Part shown: positions 29,387-38,026 of the stretch, one piece after another
How the letters are laid out: every line of letters begins with the position of its first letter
Numbering within the stretch: the stretch's first letter is position 1
Source: Ramlibacter aurantiacus
GTDB lineage: Bacteria; Pseudomonadota; Gammaproteobacteria; Burkholderiales; Burkholderiaceae_C
Direction of reading: 5' to 3'
DNA length: 64,000 nucleotides
Assembly (NCBI RefSeq): GCF_016722895.1
Contig: NZ_JAEQNA010000007.1
Coordinates: 186,001 to 250,000 of the forward strand
Position numbers and translations under genes: made by a program
Notes under the pieces: model-generated
Told to the model about the DNA's origin: nothing
The model's database searches: none
Seen by the model: the letters and a program-made list of their open reading frames with translations, nothing else

Positions 29387-29425
29387 CCTGTCATTGCTGT
29401 CAGTCAGGTGCGCGACAGTTACAGG
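29387..29425. promoter_or_regulatory. Nested inverted repeat upstream of the cqsA-like gene
   Basis: Two pairs of arms are nested: CCTGT (29387-29391) with ACAGG (29421-29425), and CTGTC (29397-29401) with GACAG (29414-29418) around a 12-base centre. The element lies 66-104 bases upstream of the chosen cqsA start, a good place for a regulator site controlling the synthase. A similar half-site occurs near the divergent regulator/kinase start. It could equally be a small hairpin; the function is inferred only from position and symmetry. Confidence 0.45.
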
Positions 29426-29488
29426 TGTTTCAAAAGAAATCTGCTACTGCAGCGCTTAGATGTGCACCCGGTACCGCTGAAGTACACA

Positions 29489-29511
29489 CCAAGCAGCAGT
29501 TTGCTGCCTGG
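29489..29511 (-). terminator. Possible hairpin terminator after secA
   Basis: Stem GCAGCA (29493-29498) and TGCTGC (29502-29507) around a three-base loop, extended by CCA/TGG with one mismatch. It sits 15 bases beyond the secA stop in the direction of transcription. There is no T-run, so it would be a weak terminator at best. Confidence 0.35.
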
Positions 29512-29525
29512 TCAAGCGCGCCGGC

Positions 29526-32318
29526 TCAAGCCAGCTTGCCGTGGCACTGCTTGTACTTCTTGCCACTGCCACACGGGCAGGGGTCGTTGCGACCAACCCG
29601 CGGCACGTCCGCCACAGCGGCGCCCGCGGCCGCGCCGGCGAAGCCCCGGGCCGTGCGGGCGTCCAGCATGGTCTCGACCTCGCCGGTGACCGTGGGCGCC
29701 GAGTACGTGACGTTGGCGATGTGCTCGGCACGCTCCTCGATATCGTCCGCCGCCTGGCCGAGCTGGTCTCCGGATTGCACGCGGACCGTCATGAGCACCT
29801 TGGTGACCTCGTTCTTGACGGAGTCCAGGAGTTGGCCGAACAGCTCGAACGCCTCGCGCTTGTACTCCTGCTTCGGCTGCTTCTGGGCGTACCCGCGCAG
29901 GTGGATACCCTGGCGCAGGTAGTCCAGCGCGGCCAGGTGCTCGCGCCAATGGGTGTCGATGCTCTGGAGCAGGACCACGCGTTCGAACTGGGTGAAGTTC
30001 TCCAGGCCGACCATGACCACCTTGGCCTCGAAGGCTTCATGCGCGGCCTGGACCACCATCTCGAGGAGGTCCTCGTCGGTGATTGCGGCGGACTCCTGCA
30101 CCCGCTGCACCAGCGGCAGATGGATGCCCCATTCGGCGGCCAGCACCTGCTCCAGCCCTGGCAGGTCCCACTGCTCTTCGACCGATTCCGGCGGCACGTA
30201 CTGGTGGACGAGGTCGGTGAAGCAGCCTTCCCGCAATCCTGCGATCTGGGCCGACAGGTCGGCCGCTTCCATGATGTCGTTGCGCTGCTGGTAGATGACC
30301 TTGCGCTGGTCGTTGGCCACGTCGTCGTACTCGAGCAGCTGCTTGCGGATGTCGAAGTTGCGCGCCTCGACCTTACGTTGCGCGCTCTCGATGCTGCGCG
30401 TGACGATGCCCGCCTCGATGGCTTCACCCTCAGGCATCTTCAGCCGGTCCATGATGGCCCTGACGCGCTCGCCGGCGAAGATGCGCATCAGTGGATCATC
30501 CAGGCTCAGGTAGAACCGCGAGGAACCCGGGTCCCCCTGGCGACCCGAGCGGCCGCGAAGCTGGTTGTCGATTCGGCGCGACTCGTGGCGTTCGGTCGCG
30601 ATGATCCGCAGGCCACCGAGCGACACCACCAGTTCATGGTCGCGCTTCCACTCGTCGCGCATCTTGGCAATCCGCGCCTGCCGCGCCGGTTCGTCCAGCG
30701 ATTCGTCCGCCTCGACGGCCTCAATGGCTTTTTCGACGTTGCCACCCAGCACGATGTCCGTGCCTCGCCCCGCCATGTTGGTCGCGATGGTGACCATCTT
30801 CGGCCGGCCGGCCTGCGCCACGATCTCGGCCTCGCGCGCATGCTGCTTGGCGTTGAGCACCTGGTGCGGCAGGCCCGCCTCCTGCAGCAGCTGACTGATG
30901 ATCTCGGAGTTCTCGATCGATGTCGTGCCCACCAGCACCGGCTGTCCCCGTCCATGGCACTCGCGGATGTCCTCGATCGCAGCCTGGTACTTCTCGCGCG
31001 TGGTCTTGTAGACCCGATCCAACTGGTCGTCGCGCCGGCTGGGCCGGTTCGGCGGGATCACGACCACTTCAAGGCCGTAGATCTCCTGGAACTCGTAGGC
31101 TTCGGTGTCGGCCGTGCCGGTCATGCCGGCGAGCTTGCCGTACAGGCGGAAGTAGTTCTGGAAGGTGATGGAGGCCAGCGTCTGGTTTTCAGGCTGGATC
31201 GGCACGGCCTCCTTGGCCTCGACGGCCTGGTGCAGGCCTTCGCTCCACCGGCGGCCGGACATCAGCCGCCCCGTGAATTCGTCGACGATCACCACCTCCG
31301 GCGTGCCGTCTTCTCCCGGCTGCACCACGTAGTGCTGGTCGCGGAAATAGAGGTGGTGCGCACGCAGGGCCGCGTACAGGTGATGGACCAGGGCGATGTT
31401 GGCGGGGTCGTACAGGGAGGCGCCCTGCGGAATCAGCCCCAGGCCTGCAAGGATGCGCTCGGCGGTCTCATGACCACGCTCGGTGAGGTAGACCTGCCGC
31501 GTCTTCTCGTCGACCGTGAAATCGCCGGGTGTGATCACGCCCTCGCCCGTTCGCGGATCGGCCTCTCCCACCTGCCTGGTCAGCTGCGGCACGATGCGGT
31601 TCATGGCCACGTACAGCTCGGTCTGGTCCTCGGCCTGGCCGCTGATGATCAGCGGGGTGCGCGCTTCGTCGATCAGGATCGAATCGACCTCGTCGACGAT
31701 GGCGTAATGCAGCCCGCGCTGCACGCGGTCCTGCGTTTCGTACACCATGTTGTCGCGCAGGTAGTCGAAGCCGTACTCGTTGTTGGTGCCGTAGGTGATG
31801 TCGCTGCGATAGGCCGCCTGCTTGAGCTCGCGAGGCATCTGGGGCAGGTTCACGCCCACCGACATGCCCAGGAAGTTGTAGAGCTTGCCCATCCACTGGG
31901 CGTCGCGGTTGGCCAGGTAGTCGTTGACCGTGACCACATGGACGCCCTTGCCGGGCAAGGCGTTCAGGTACACCGCGAGCGTGGCGGTGAGCGTCTTGCC
32001 TTCGCCCGTGCGCATCTCGGCGACCTTGCCGTTGTGCAAAGCCATGGCGCCGAGCAACTGCACGTCGAAGTGCCGCATGCGCATGACGCGCTTGGAACCT
32101 TCCCGGACCACCGCGAAAGCCTCGGGCAGCAGGTCGTCCAGCGTCTCCCCCTGGGCCAGGCGGTCGCGGAACTCCTGCGTCTTGGCGCGCAGTGCCTCGT
32201 CGCTCAGCTTTTCGAGATCCGCCTCCAGCGCATTGATCCGCTCGACGGTCTTGCGGTACTGCTTGAGCAGTCGGTCGTTACGAGATCCGAAAATCTGAGT
32301 CAGGAAATTCTTGGCCAT
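29526..32318 (-). CDS. secA: Preprotein translocase ATPase SecA
   Basis: ATP-driven motor of the Sec export pathway, 930 residues, working at the cytoplasmic face of SecYEG. Walker [10 protein letters not shown], the DEAD-type [30 protein letters not shown] and the second helicase-lobe motif [20 protein letters not shown] are all present. The C-terminus ends with the zinc-binding [15 protein letters not shown] (C-x-C-x8-C-H) that binds SecB. I chose the ATG at 32318 ([15 protein letters not shown]), the standard family start; the open frame extends about 90 codons upstream without resemblance to SecA. It is divergent from dciA, with 180 bases between them. Confidence 0.97.
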   Translation of the reverse strand: MAKNFLTQIFGSRNDRLLKQYRKTVERINALEADLEKLSDEALRAKTQEFRDRLAQGETLDDLLPEAFAVVREGSKRVMRMRHFDVQLLGAMALHNGKVAEMRTGEGKTLTATLAVYLNALPGKGVHVVTVNDYLANRDAQWMGKLYNFLGMSVGVNLPQMPRELKQAAYRSDITYGTNNEYGFDYLRDNMVYETQDRVQRGLHYAIVDEVDSILIDEARTPLIISGQAEDQTELYVAMNRIVPQLTRQVGEADPRTGEGVITPGDFTVDEKTRQVYLTERGHETAERILAGLGLIPQGASLYDPANIALVHHLYAALRAHHLYFRDQHYVVQPGEDGTPEVVIVDEFTGRLMSGRRWSEGLHQAVEAKEAVPIQPENQTLASITFQNYFRLYGKLAGMTGTADTEAYEFQEIYGLEVVVIPPNRPSRRDDQLDRVYKTTREKYQAAIEDIRECHGRGQPVLVGTTSIENSEIISQLLQEAGLPHQVLNAKQHAREAEIVAQAGRPKMVTIATNMAGRGTDIVLGGNVEKAIEAVEADESLDEPARQARIAKMRDEWKRDHELVVSLGGLRIIATERHESRRIDNQLRGRSGRQGDPGSSRFYLSLDDPLMRIFAGERVRAIMDRLKMPEGEAIEAGIVTRSIESAQRKVEARNFDIRKQLLEYDDVANDQRKVIYQQRNDIMEAADLSAQIAGLREGCFTDLVHQYVPPESVEEQWDLPGLEQVLAAEWGIHLPLVQRVQESAAITDEDLLEMVVQAAHEAFEAKVVMVGLENFTQFERVVLLQSIDTHWREHLAALDYLRQGIHLRGYAQKQPKQEYKREAFELFGQLLDSVKNEVTKVLMTVRVQSGDQLGQAADDIEERAEHIANVTYSAPTVTGEVETMLDARTARGFAGAAAGAAVADVPRVGRNDPCPCGSGKKYKQCHGKLA

Positions 32319-32498
32319 GAACGCGATGCTGCCCTGCCAGCCCACCGGGGCCAGCAGGGCAGCGCAATCCTCTCGTTGTGCAAGGAGACGGCCACCCGCA
32401 TGCCCTACTGGCGCACGGATGGCGAAGACGGGCATTTTAAGCGTCGCCTCCAGGAGCCGGGGCCGCCCCATAATGGCCGGCCTAGGCCCGCCCGCTCC

Positions 32499-32819
32499 AT
32501 GCCGCACGATCCCACTCGCCGCCACCACCCGGTCACCCTCGCCCAGGCCGCGGAGCAGTCTCCTTCTCTCTCGCGGCTCCTGCACCTGGTACAGGCGTCT
32601 TCACAGCGGCTGGACCTCGTGCGCAGCCAGCTGCCGCCTTCGCTGCGTTCGGCGGTGAGTGCCGGGCCACTGGAAGATGGCCAGTGGTGCCTCCTGGTGC
32701 GCGGCAACGCGGCCGCGGCGAAGTTGCGGCAATTGCTGCCGGCCCTGCAGGCGCACCTTCGCACGAAAGGCTGCGAGGTCGGCCAGATTCGCATCAAGGT
32801 CCAGAACGACTGGACCTGA
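32499..32819 (+). CDS. dciA: DciA-type (DUF721) protein
   Basis: A 106-residue protein of the DUF721 family. DciA loads the DnaB replicative helicase in bacteria that lack DnaC. The family pattern is visible in [40 protein letters not shown] and the closing IRIKVQND, which is the usual end of the KH-like domain. It is short and lacks a long disordered tail. The ATG at 32499 gives the length expected; the large open frame running through from 29541 is antisense to secA and not real. DUF721 genes next to secA occur in many beta- and gammaproteobacteria, supporting the call. Confidence 0.78.
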   Translation: MPHDPTRRHHPVTLAQAAEQSPSLSRLLHLVQASSQRLDLVRSQLPPSLRSAVSAGPLEDGQWCLLVRGNAAAAKLRQLLPALQAHLRTKGCEVGQIRIKVQNDWT

Positions 32820-32879
32820 GCCACCTTTTGCAACACGCGGGGTGCCGCGCTGGCCTATCGTCGGGCCAAGGAGTTCTTC

Positions 32880-33254
32880 ATGACACTCAAGGACGATCAG
32901 ATCGCCGAGCTCGACGGCATGCTGCAGCGACAGGAGGCCGAACTGGATGCCGCGGTACATGCCGCCCGGCAAGGCTTTGCCGCCTCAGGCAATGACGATT
33001 GGCCTGAGGTGCGCGACGCGGTGGAGGACGGCGACGCTCGCATGATGGCCTCGCTGGACCTGAGCCAGTTGCAGCGCAACGAGGTCGCCTTGCACGAAGT
33101 GCGCGAGGCCCGCCAGCGGGTGCGGGAGGGTCATTACGGCGTGTGCGAAGACTGCGGAAAACCGATTCGCTTCGAACGCCTGAAGATCATGCCGGCGACC
33201 CGCTACTGCGTGCAAGACGAGGAGCGCCGCGAGCGAGCGGGCACGGCGCCCTGA
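32880..33254 (+). CDS. DksA/TraR-family protein with incomplete zinc finger
   Basis: A 124-residue protein of the DksA/TraR family, which binds the RNA polymerase secondary channel and modulates transcription with ppGpp. A helical coiled-coil region (residues about 1-85) precedes the C-terminal finger YGVCEDCGKPIRFERLKIMP with RYCVQDEERR. Canonical DksA has four zinc Cys (CxxC...CxxC). Here the fourth position is Asp (CVQD), so zinc may be bound by three Cys and one Asp or weakly, comparable to low-Cys DksA paralogues made under zinc limitation. AAGGAG seven bases before the ATG is a strong ribosome-binding site. The full-length housekeeping dksA is presumably elsewhere. Confidence 0.88.
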   Translation: MTLKDDQIAELDGMLQRQEAELDAAVHAARQGFAASGNDDWPEVRDAVEDGDARMMASLDLSQLQRNEVALHEVREARQRVREGHYGVCEDCGKPIRFERLKIMPATRYCVQDEERRERAGTAP

Positions 33255-33269
33255 CGAAGGATGTGAGGG

Positions 33270-33345
33270 TGGTGCCGGTTATCGGATTCGAACTGATGAC
33301 CTACCGCTTACAAGGCGGTTGCTCTACCAACTGAGCTAAACCGGC
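33270..33345 (-). tRNA. tRNA-Thr (anticodon TGT)
   Basis: Reading leftward from 33345: acceptor stem GCCGGTT pairs with AACCGGC, D-arm GCTCAGTTGGTAGAGC, anticodon stem-loop ACCGC CTTGTAA GCGGT with anticodon TGT, T-loop TTCGAAT, discriminator A and an encoded CCA. The T-stem ATCAG/CCGAT has one A-C mismatch. It is a stand-alone gene between the dksA-like gene and sspB. Confidence 0.97.
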
Positions 33346-33376
33346 AGACCGGAAATTCTATGCGGGGTACGCCCGC

Positions 33377-33895
33377 TCACTTGATGCGCTTGAGCGCCGG
33401 ACGTGGACCGCCACCGGCCGGCGGCTTGGGCGGCGGCTCGGTCTCGGCACCGGGGGGCGCCACCTCACCGGTAATCCGCTGAACCGTGCGGTCGGCCGAG
33501 TCCTGCTCTCCACCCGCGGCAGGAACGCTGCTCAACGGCGACCCGCGCGCGGGCGCCGTGGCATCAGGTGCGGCGGCGGACACCGGGAACGCCATCCCCT
33601 GTCCGTTCTCGCGCGCATAGATGGCGAGCACTCGGCCAATCGGGATCATGATGTCCCGGGCCATGCCCGCGAAACGCGCCTTGAACTCGATGAAATCATT
33701 GCCCAGCTTGAGCGAGCTGGTCGCATCGAAACTGATGTTCAGGACGATCTCACCGTTCTTCACGTACTCGCGCGGAACCTGCACCGTGTCATCGACCAGC
33801 ACGGCGATGTACGGCGTGAGGCCGTTGTCGGTGCACCAGTCGTAGAGGGCCCGGATCAGGTAAGGACGGGTCGACGTGGATTCGAGTGCGTTCAT
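33377..33895 (-). CDS. sspB: ClpXP specificity-enhancing factor SspB
   Basis: Adaptor that delivers ssrA-tagged proteins to the ClpXP protease. The protein has 172 residues. The folded domain spans about residues 1-110, with STRPYLIRALYDWCTDNGLTP, the substrate-binding VQVPREYVKNGEIVLNIS and FAGMARDIMIPIGRVLAIYARENGQGM. It is followed by a disordered Pro/Ala/Gly-rich linker and a short C-terminal basic tail (PRPALKRIK) that in this family docks on ClpX. SspA lies 55 bases upstream on the same strand; sspA-sspB is a conserved pair. It is probably part of one transcript with sspA. Confidence 0.96.
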   Translation of the reverse strand: MNALESTSTRPYLIRALYDWCTDNGLTPYIAVLVDDTVQVPREYVKNGEIVLNISFDATSSLKLGNDFIEFKARFAGMARDIMIPIGRVLAIYARENGQGMAFPVSAAAPDATAPARGSPLSSVPAAGGEQDSADRTVQRITGEVAPPGAETEPPPKPPAGGGPRPALKRIK

Positions 33896-33950
33896 CGTGG
33901 ACTGTCGCGCTGATTGACGGGCGCCGGGCCGTAGCAGCCCGGCGACTGCC

Positions 33951-34562
33951 TTACTTGCGCATGACCTTCTCAGACGGGGTCAGCGCCTCGATATAGGCCG
34001 GGCGCGAGAAGATGCGCTCGGCGTACTTCAGCAGCGGGGCGGCGTTCTTCGACAGTTCGATGCCGTAGTAGTCCATGCGCCAGAGCAGCGGGGCAATCGC
34101 CACATCGAGCATCGAGAAGTTCTCGCCCAGCATGTACTTGTTCTTGAGGAACACCGGCGCCAGCTGGGTCAGCCGGTCCCGGATGTGGCTGCGGGCTTTT
34201 TCCAACGCCTTCTCGTTGCCCTTGGAAGCACGCGATTCGAGCGTACTCACGTGCGCGAACAGCTCTTTCTCGAAGTTGAGCAGGAACAGTCGCACGCGTG
34301 CACGGTCAACCGGGTCGCCAGGCATGAGCTGGGGGTGCGGGAAGCGCTCGTCGATGTACTCGTTGATGATGTTCGACTCGTACAGGATCAGGTCACGCTC
34401 CACCAGGATCGGCACCTGCCCGTAGGGGTTCATCACATTGATGTCCTCGGGCTTGTTGTACAGATCGACGTCGCGGATCTCGAAGTCCATGCCCTTTTCG
34501 AACAGGACGAAACGGCAGCGGTGGGAAAAGGGGCAGGTCGTTCCCGAATAAAGCACCATCAT
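33951..34562 (-). CDS. sspA: Stringent starvation protein A
   Basis: RNA-polymerase-associated protein with a glutathione-S-transferase fold and no expected GST activity, 203 residues. N-terminal thioredoxin-like domain: MVLYSGTTCPFSHRCRFVLF, DLYNKPEDINVMNPYGQVPIL and LYESNIINEYIDERFPHPQ. The helical C-terminal domain has LAPVFLKNKYMLGENFSMLDVAIAPLLWR. AAGGAG lies 9 bases before the ATG at 34562. A second ATG follows immediately, so the first Met is arguable. It sits downstream of petABC, an order common in Burkholderiales, with a terminator-like hairpin between. Confidence 0.96.
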   Translation of the reverse strand: MMVLYSGTTCPFSHRCRFVLFEKGMDFEIRDVDLYNKPEDINVMNPYGQVPILVERDLILYESNIINEYIDERFPHPQLMPGDPVDRARVRLFLLNFEKELFAHVSTLESRASKGNEKALEKARSHIRDRLTQLAPVFLKNKYMLGENFSMLDVAIAPLLWRMDYYGIELSKNAAPLLKYAERIFSRPAYIEALTPSEKVMRK

Positions 34563-34586
34563 GGCGGTGGCTCCTTGAAATCAGAA

Positions 34587-34619
34587 AGAGTGGGCTCCGC
34601 CGCAGGGGCGGCCCACTCT
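34587..34619 (-). terminator. Rho-independent terminator after petABC
   Basis: Outer stem AGAGTGGG (34587-34594) pairs with CCCACTCT (34612-34619), continued by the inner stem CCGCC/GGCGG. On the leftward strand the hairpin is followed by a T-rich stretch (TTTCTGATTTC). It lies between the petC stop and the sspA start, so it should end the bc1 transcript. Confidence 0.7.
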
Positions 34620-34670
34620 CGTATCGAACAATCGCAACTGGCCCGCCAAGGCGGACCTCAGATCATCCGG

Positions 34671-35438
34671 TCAGCGGACATTCTTCCAGAAAGCGGCGTT
34701 GAGTCGCCACGCCAGGAAGGTGAAGAACCCGAGGAACAGCAGCACCCAGACGCCCACCCGCACGCGGGTGTTCTGCGCCGGTTCGGCCATCCACTGCAGG
34801 TAGGCCACCAAGTGGCCTACCGCCTCGTCGTACTCGCGCGGGCTCATGGTGCCAGGGGTGACCTGTTTCCAGCCCCTGAAAACCTGGGTGTCATGGCCGT
34901 GGCTGGACACCGTCTCGAAGATCGGCTCGCGCTTGCCTTGCAACTCCCACAGGGCGTGCGGCATGCCGACGTTGGGGAATGCGAGGTTGTTCCATCCGGT
35001 GGGCTTGGTCGCGTCCGGATAGAAGGTGCGCAGGAACGTGTAGAGGTAGTCCGCACCCGTGCCACCGTGGCTGGAGCGCGAGCGGGCGATCAGCGTGAGA
35101 TCCGGCGGGTTGGCCCCGAACCACTCCTTGGCGTGGCGCGGATCGATGCTCGCCTTCATGGTGTCACCCACCCGATCGGTGGCGAACAGCAGGTAGTCCT
35201 TGATCTGCTGCTCGCTCAGGCCGATGTCGGTCAGACGGTTGTAGCGCATGAACGCCGCCGAGTGGCAGTTCAGGCAGTAGTTGACGAACAGCTTGGCTCC
35301 GTGCTGCAAGGCCGCCAAGTCATTGGTGCTGGCCGGCGCCTTGTCCCAGCTGATGCCCTCGCCGGCTGCGCGAGCGGGACCGGCGAGGCCCAGCGCCATC
35401 GCGACCGAGAGGATGAGGGAGTAGATGCAATTTTTCAT
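34671..35438 (-). CDS. petC: Cytochrome c1 of the bc1 complex
   Basis: Heme c subunit of ubiquinol:cytochrome c reductase, 255 residues. The N-terminal signal peptide (MKNCIYSLILSVAMALGLAGPARA) is followed by the heme motif NYCLNCHSA (CxxCH). The distal Met ligand is probably in GTMSPREYDEAV. One C-terminal membrane anchor (VGVWVLLFLGFFTFLAW) holds the domain on the periplasmic face. It is the last gene of petA-petB-petC, 18 bases after petB. The family passes electrons from the Rieske centre to a soluble or membrane cytochrome c. Confidence 0.95.
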   Translation of the reverse strand: MKNCIYSLILSVAMALGLAGPARAAGEGISWDKAPASTNDLAALQHGAKLFVNYCLNCHSAAFMRYNRLTDIGLSEQQIKDYLLFATDRVGDTMKASIDPRHAKEWFGANPPDLTLIARSRSSHGGTGADYLYTFLRTFYPDATKPTGWNNLAFPNVGMPHALWELQGKREPIFETVSSHGHDTQVFRGWKQVTPGTMSPREYDEAVGHLVAYLQWMAEPAQNTRVRVGVWVLLFLGFFTFLAWRLNAAFWKNVR

Positions 35439-35456
35439 GGCTGCGATTTCGGGGGC

Positions 35457-36869
35457 TCAGTGCGCGGCGAAGGTGATGCGCTCGGGCACAGGCTTGAACT
35501 CGCCCAGGCGACTCCACCATGGCATCAGCAGGAAGAAGCCGAAATAGAACAACGTGCCGAGCTGCGCGATGCGCTCGCCACCAGGCGAGGGCGGCTGCAC
35601 GCCCAGGTATCCCAGCACGAGGAAGTTCACCACGAACACGCCGTAAACCCACTTGTGCCAGCCCGGGCGGTAACGGATCGACTTCACCGGACTTGCGTCG
35701 AGCCAGGGCAGGAAGAACAGGATGATGACCGCGCCGCCCATCACCACCACGCCCCAGAACTTGGCATCGATCGCCAGCAGGAGCGCGATCGCGATGGCCG
35801 TGACGACCGCGACACCGATCTTCACCAGGCCCGGCAGGCGGCCACGCAGGATCACGACGGCGGCCGCGACGACGGCGATCGCGACCAGCGCGTACACCAT
35901 CTGCGACGTGACGGCGCGCAACATCGAATAGTAGGGCGTGAAGTACCACACCGGGGCGATGTGCGCCGGCGTCTTCAGCGGATCGGCCGGGATGAAGTTG
36001 TTGTACTCGAGGAAGTAGCCACCGAACTCCGGGGCGAAGAAGATCACCGCGGAGAACGCCATCAGGAAGACGGAGACACCCAACAGGTCATGGACCGTGT
36101 AGTACGGGTGGAAGGGGATGCCGTCGACCGGCCGACCCTGTTCGTCCTTGAGAGCGTTCGGACCCTTGATCTCGACGCCATCCGGATTGTTGGATCCGAC
36201 GTCATGCAGCGCCAGCAGGTGGGCAACGACCAGCCCGAGCAGCACCAGGGGCACGGCGATCACGTGGAAGCTGAAGAAGCGATTCAGGGTGGCGTCGCTC
36301 ACCACGTAGTCGCCCCGGATCAGGATCGCGAGGTCGGGGCCGATGAACGGGATGGCGGAGAACAGGTTCACGATCACCTGCGCACCCCAGTAGGACATCT
36401 GGCCCCAGGGCAGCAGGTAGCCCATGAAGGCCTCGGCCATCAGCACCAGAAAGATCGAGCAGCCGAACAGCCACACCAGCTCACGCGGCTTGCGGTAGCT
36501 CCCGTAGATCAGGCCCTTGAACATGTGCAGGTAGACCACGACGAAGAACGCCGAGGCGCCAGTCGAGTGCATGTAGCGCATCAGCCAGCCCCAGGGGACG
36601 TCGCGCATGATGTATTCGACCGAGGCGAACGCGAGGGCCGCGTCCGGCTTGTAGTGCATCACCAGGAAGATGCCGGTGACGATCTGGATCACCAGCACCA
36701 GCAGCGCCAGCGAGCCGAAGAAGTACCAGAAGTTGAAGTTCTTGGGCGCGTAGTACTCGGAGACGTGGTACTTCCAGCCACTGATGGCCGAGGGAAAACG
36801 GTTCTCGAACCAGTTGGACAGCTTGGCGCCGGCGCTTGCGTTGGGGGAGATTTCCTTGAATTCAGCCAT
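35457..36869 (-). CDS. petB: Cytochrome b of the bc1 complex
   Basis: Membrane core subunit carrying hemes bL and bH and the Qo and Qi quinone sites, 470 residues with eight helices, the full-length (non-split) form. Heme-ligand helices contain YMHSTGASAFFVVVYLHMF and FHVIAVPLVLLGLVVAH. The Qo-site ef-loop motif reads PVWYF; mitochondria and alphaproteobacteria have PEWY there, and PVWY is, to my knowledge, a known variant in beta/gammaproteobacteria. It follows petA after one base and precedes petC, forming one operon. No frame problem is seen. Confidence 0.96.
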   Translation of the reverse strand: MAEFKEISPNASAGAKLSNWFENRFPSAISGWKYHVSEYYAPKNFNFWYFFGSLALLVLVIQIVTGIFLVMHYKPDAALAFASVEYIMRDVPWGWLMRYMHSTGASAFFVVVYLHMFKGLIYGSYRKPRELVWLFGCSIFLVLMAEAFMGYLLPWGQMSYWGAQVIVNLFSAIPFIGPDLAILIRGDYVVSDATLNRFFSFHVIAVPLVLLGLVVAHLLALHDVGSNNPDGVEIKGPNALKDEQGRPVDGIPFHPYYTVHDLLGVSVFLMAFSAVIFFAPEFGGYFLEYNNFIPADPLKTPAHIAPVWYFTPYYSMLRAVTSQMVYALVAIAVVAAAVVILRGRLPGLVKIGVAVVTAIAIALLLAIDAKFWGVVVMGGAVIILFFLPWLDASPVKSIRYRPGWHKWVYGVFVVNFLVLGYLGVQPPSPGGERIAQLGTLFYFGFFLLMPWWSRLGEFKPVPERITFAAH

Positions 36870-36870
36870 G

Positions 36871-37467
36871 TCAAGCAGCCTTGTCTTCGCCGATCAGCAG
36901 ACGCGTGTCAGAGAGGTAGGTGTGCGGCGGCACTTCCAGGTTGTCTGGCGCCGGCTTGTTGCTGAACACCCGCCCGGCCAGATCGAAGGTGGAGCCGTGG
37001 CAGGGGCAAAGAAAGCCGCCCACCCAGTCCGCCGGCAGCGAGGGCTGGGCACCCGGCTGGAACTTGTCGATCGGCGAGCAGCCCAGGTGCGAGCAGATGC
37101 CGACGCCAACGAAGATCTCGGGCTTGATGGAGCGATGCACGTTGCGCGCGTACTCCGGCGTGGGGTAGGCCGTGCGCGTCGACAGCGGATCCGCGAGCTG
37201 GTCATCGAGCTTGGGCAAGGCCGCCAGTTGCTCGGGCGTGCGGCGCATGATCCACACGGGCTTGCCACGCCACTCCACGGTGATCTTCTCGCCGGGCTGC
37301 AGCGCCGAGATGTCCACCTCCACCGGCGCACCCGCCGCCTTGGCCCGCTCCGACGGCTGGAAGCTACTGACGAACGGGACGGCGACGAACGCGCCGCCCA
37401 CCGCGCCCGCGCAGCCGGACGCGATCAACCACGTACGCTTGCTGGCGTCGACTGGGGTGTCACTCAT
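36871..37467 (-). CDS. petA: Rieske iron-sulfur subunit of the bc1 complex
   Basis: Carries the 2Fe-2S cluster that accepts electrons from ubiquinol, 198 residues. The N-terminal SKRTWLIASGCAGAVGGAF is a Tat-type anchor with Lys-Arg in place of twin Arg; tatABC is encoded in this window. The cluster ligands are complete: CSHLGCSP and CPCHGSTFD supply two Cys and two His plus the disulfide Cys pair. The hinge region RAKAAGAPVEVDIS follows the anchor. It is the first gene of petABC, starting 127 bases from the divergent mscL gene. Confidence 0.96.
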   Translation of the reverse strand: MSDTPVDASKRTWLIASGCAGAVGGAFVAVPFVSSFQPSERAKAAGAPVEVDISALQPGEKITVEWRGKPVWIMRRTPEQLAALPKLDDQLADPLSTRTAYPTPEYARNVHRSIKPEIFVGVGICSHLGCSPIDKFQPGAQPSLPADWVGGFLCPCHGSTFDLAGRVFSNKPAPDNLEVPPHTYLSDTRLLIGEDKAA

Positions 37468-37594
37468 GGGGGGTCCTCGAGGGAATCGCAGAAGTTAGGT
37501 CAACCAGCGATTGTAGCGGAGCGCCAACGCCCTTCCGCCCGCGAGAAGCGGGCGCCGCGCCATACTGCAGACCTTCCCACTTCGAAGGAAAACG

Positions 37595-38026
37595 ATGAGC
37601 ATCGCCAAGGAGTTTCGCGAGTTCGCCATCAAGGGCAATGTGGTCGACCTTGCGGTGGGCGTGATCATCGGCGCCGCCTTCAGCAAGATCGTCGACTCGC
37701 TGGTCAAGGACCTGGTGATGCCGTTGGTGAGCCTGGTCACCGGCCGGCTCGACTTCTCCAACCTGTTCGTCGTGCTCGGCGCCATTCCACCCGGCACACC
37801 GCGCACCCTGGCCGACCTCACCCGCGCGGGCGTGCCGGTCTTCGCCTGGGGCAACTTCATCACCGTGCTGGTGAACTTCCTGATCCTGGCGCTGGTGATC
37901 TTCGTGATGGTGCGGCAGATCAACCGCCTGCGCCGCGCCAGCGCCGAGCCGCCGGCGGCCGCACCCGCGGCGCCGGCCGAGGACATCGTGCTGCTGCGCG
38001 AGATCCGCGACAGCCTCAAGCGATAG
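37595..38026 (+). CDS. mscL: Large-conductance mechanosensitive channel MscL
   Basis: Stretch-activated channel that releases solutes on osmotic downshock; homopentamer in the inner membrane. The protein has 143 residues. The N-terminal amphipathic helix [20 protein letters not shown] is followed by TM1 with the gating [20 protein letters not shown]2 is [20 protein letters not shown], and an Ala/Pro-rich linker leads to the C-terminal helix [16 protein letters not shown] good ribosome-binding site (AAGGAAAACG) precedes the ATG. Its last 11 bases overlap the 3' end of the convergent pdxA. Confidence 0.97.
   Translation: MSIAKEFREFAIKGNVVDLAVGVIIGAAFSKIVDSLVKDLVMPLVSLVTGRLDFSNLFVVLGAIPPGTPRTLADLTRAGVPVFAWGNFITVLVNFLILALVIFVMVRQINRLRRASAEPPAAAPAAPAEDIVLLREIRDSLKR

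Noticed and set aside
29541..32819. 1092-codon open frame on the + strand across secA
   Set aside because: It is antisense to secA, with His/Asp/Arg-rich composition typical of a high-GC shadow frame. Only its last 106 codons (32499-32819) encode a recognisable protein, DciA.
34185..36965. 926-codon + strand open frame opposite sspA and petBC
   Set aside because: Antisense shadow with extreme His/Gln/Asp/Arg content, produced by the GC skew of third positions in the real genes.
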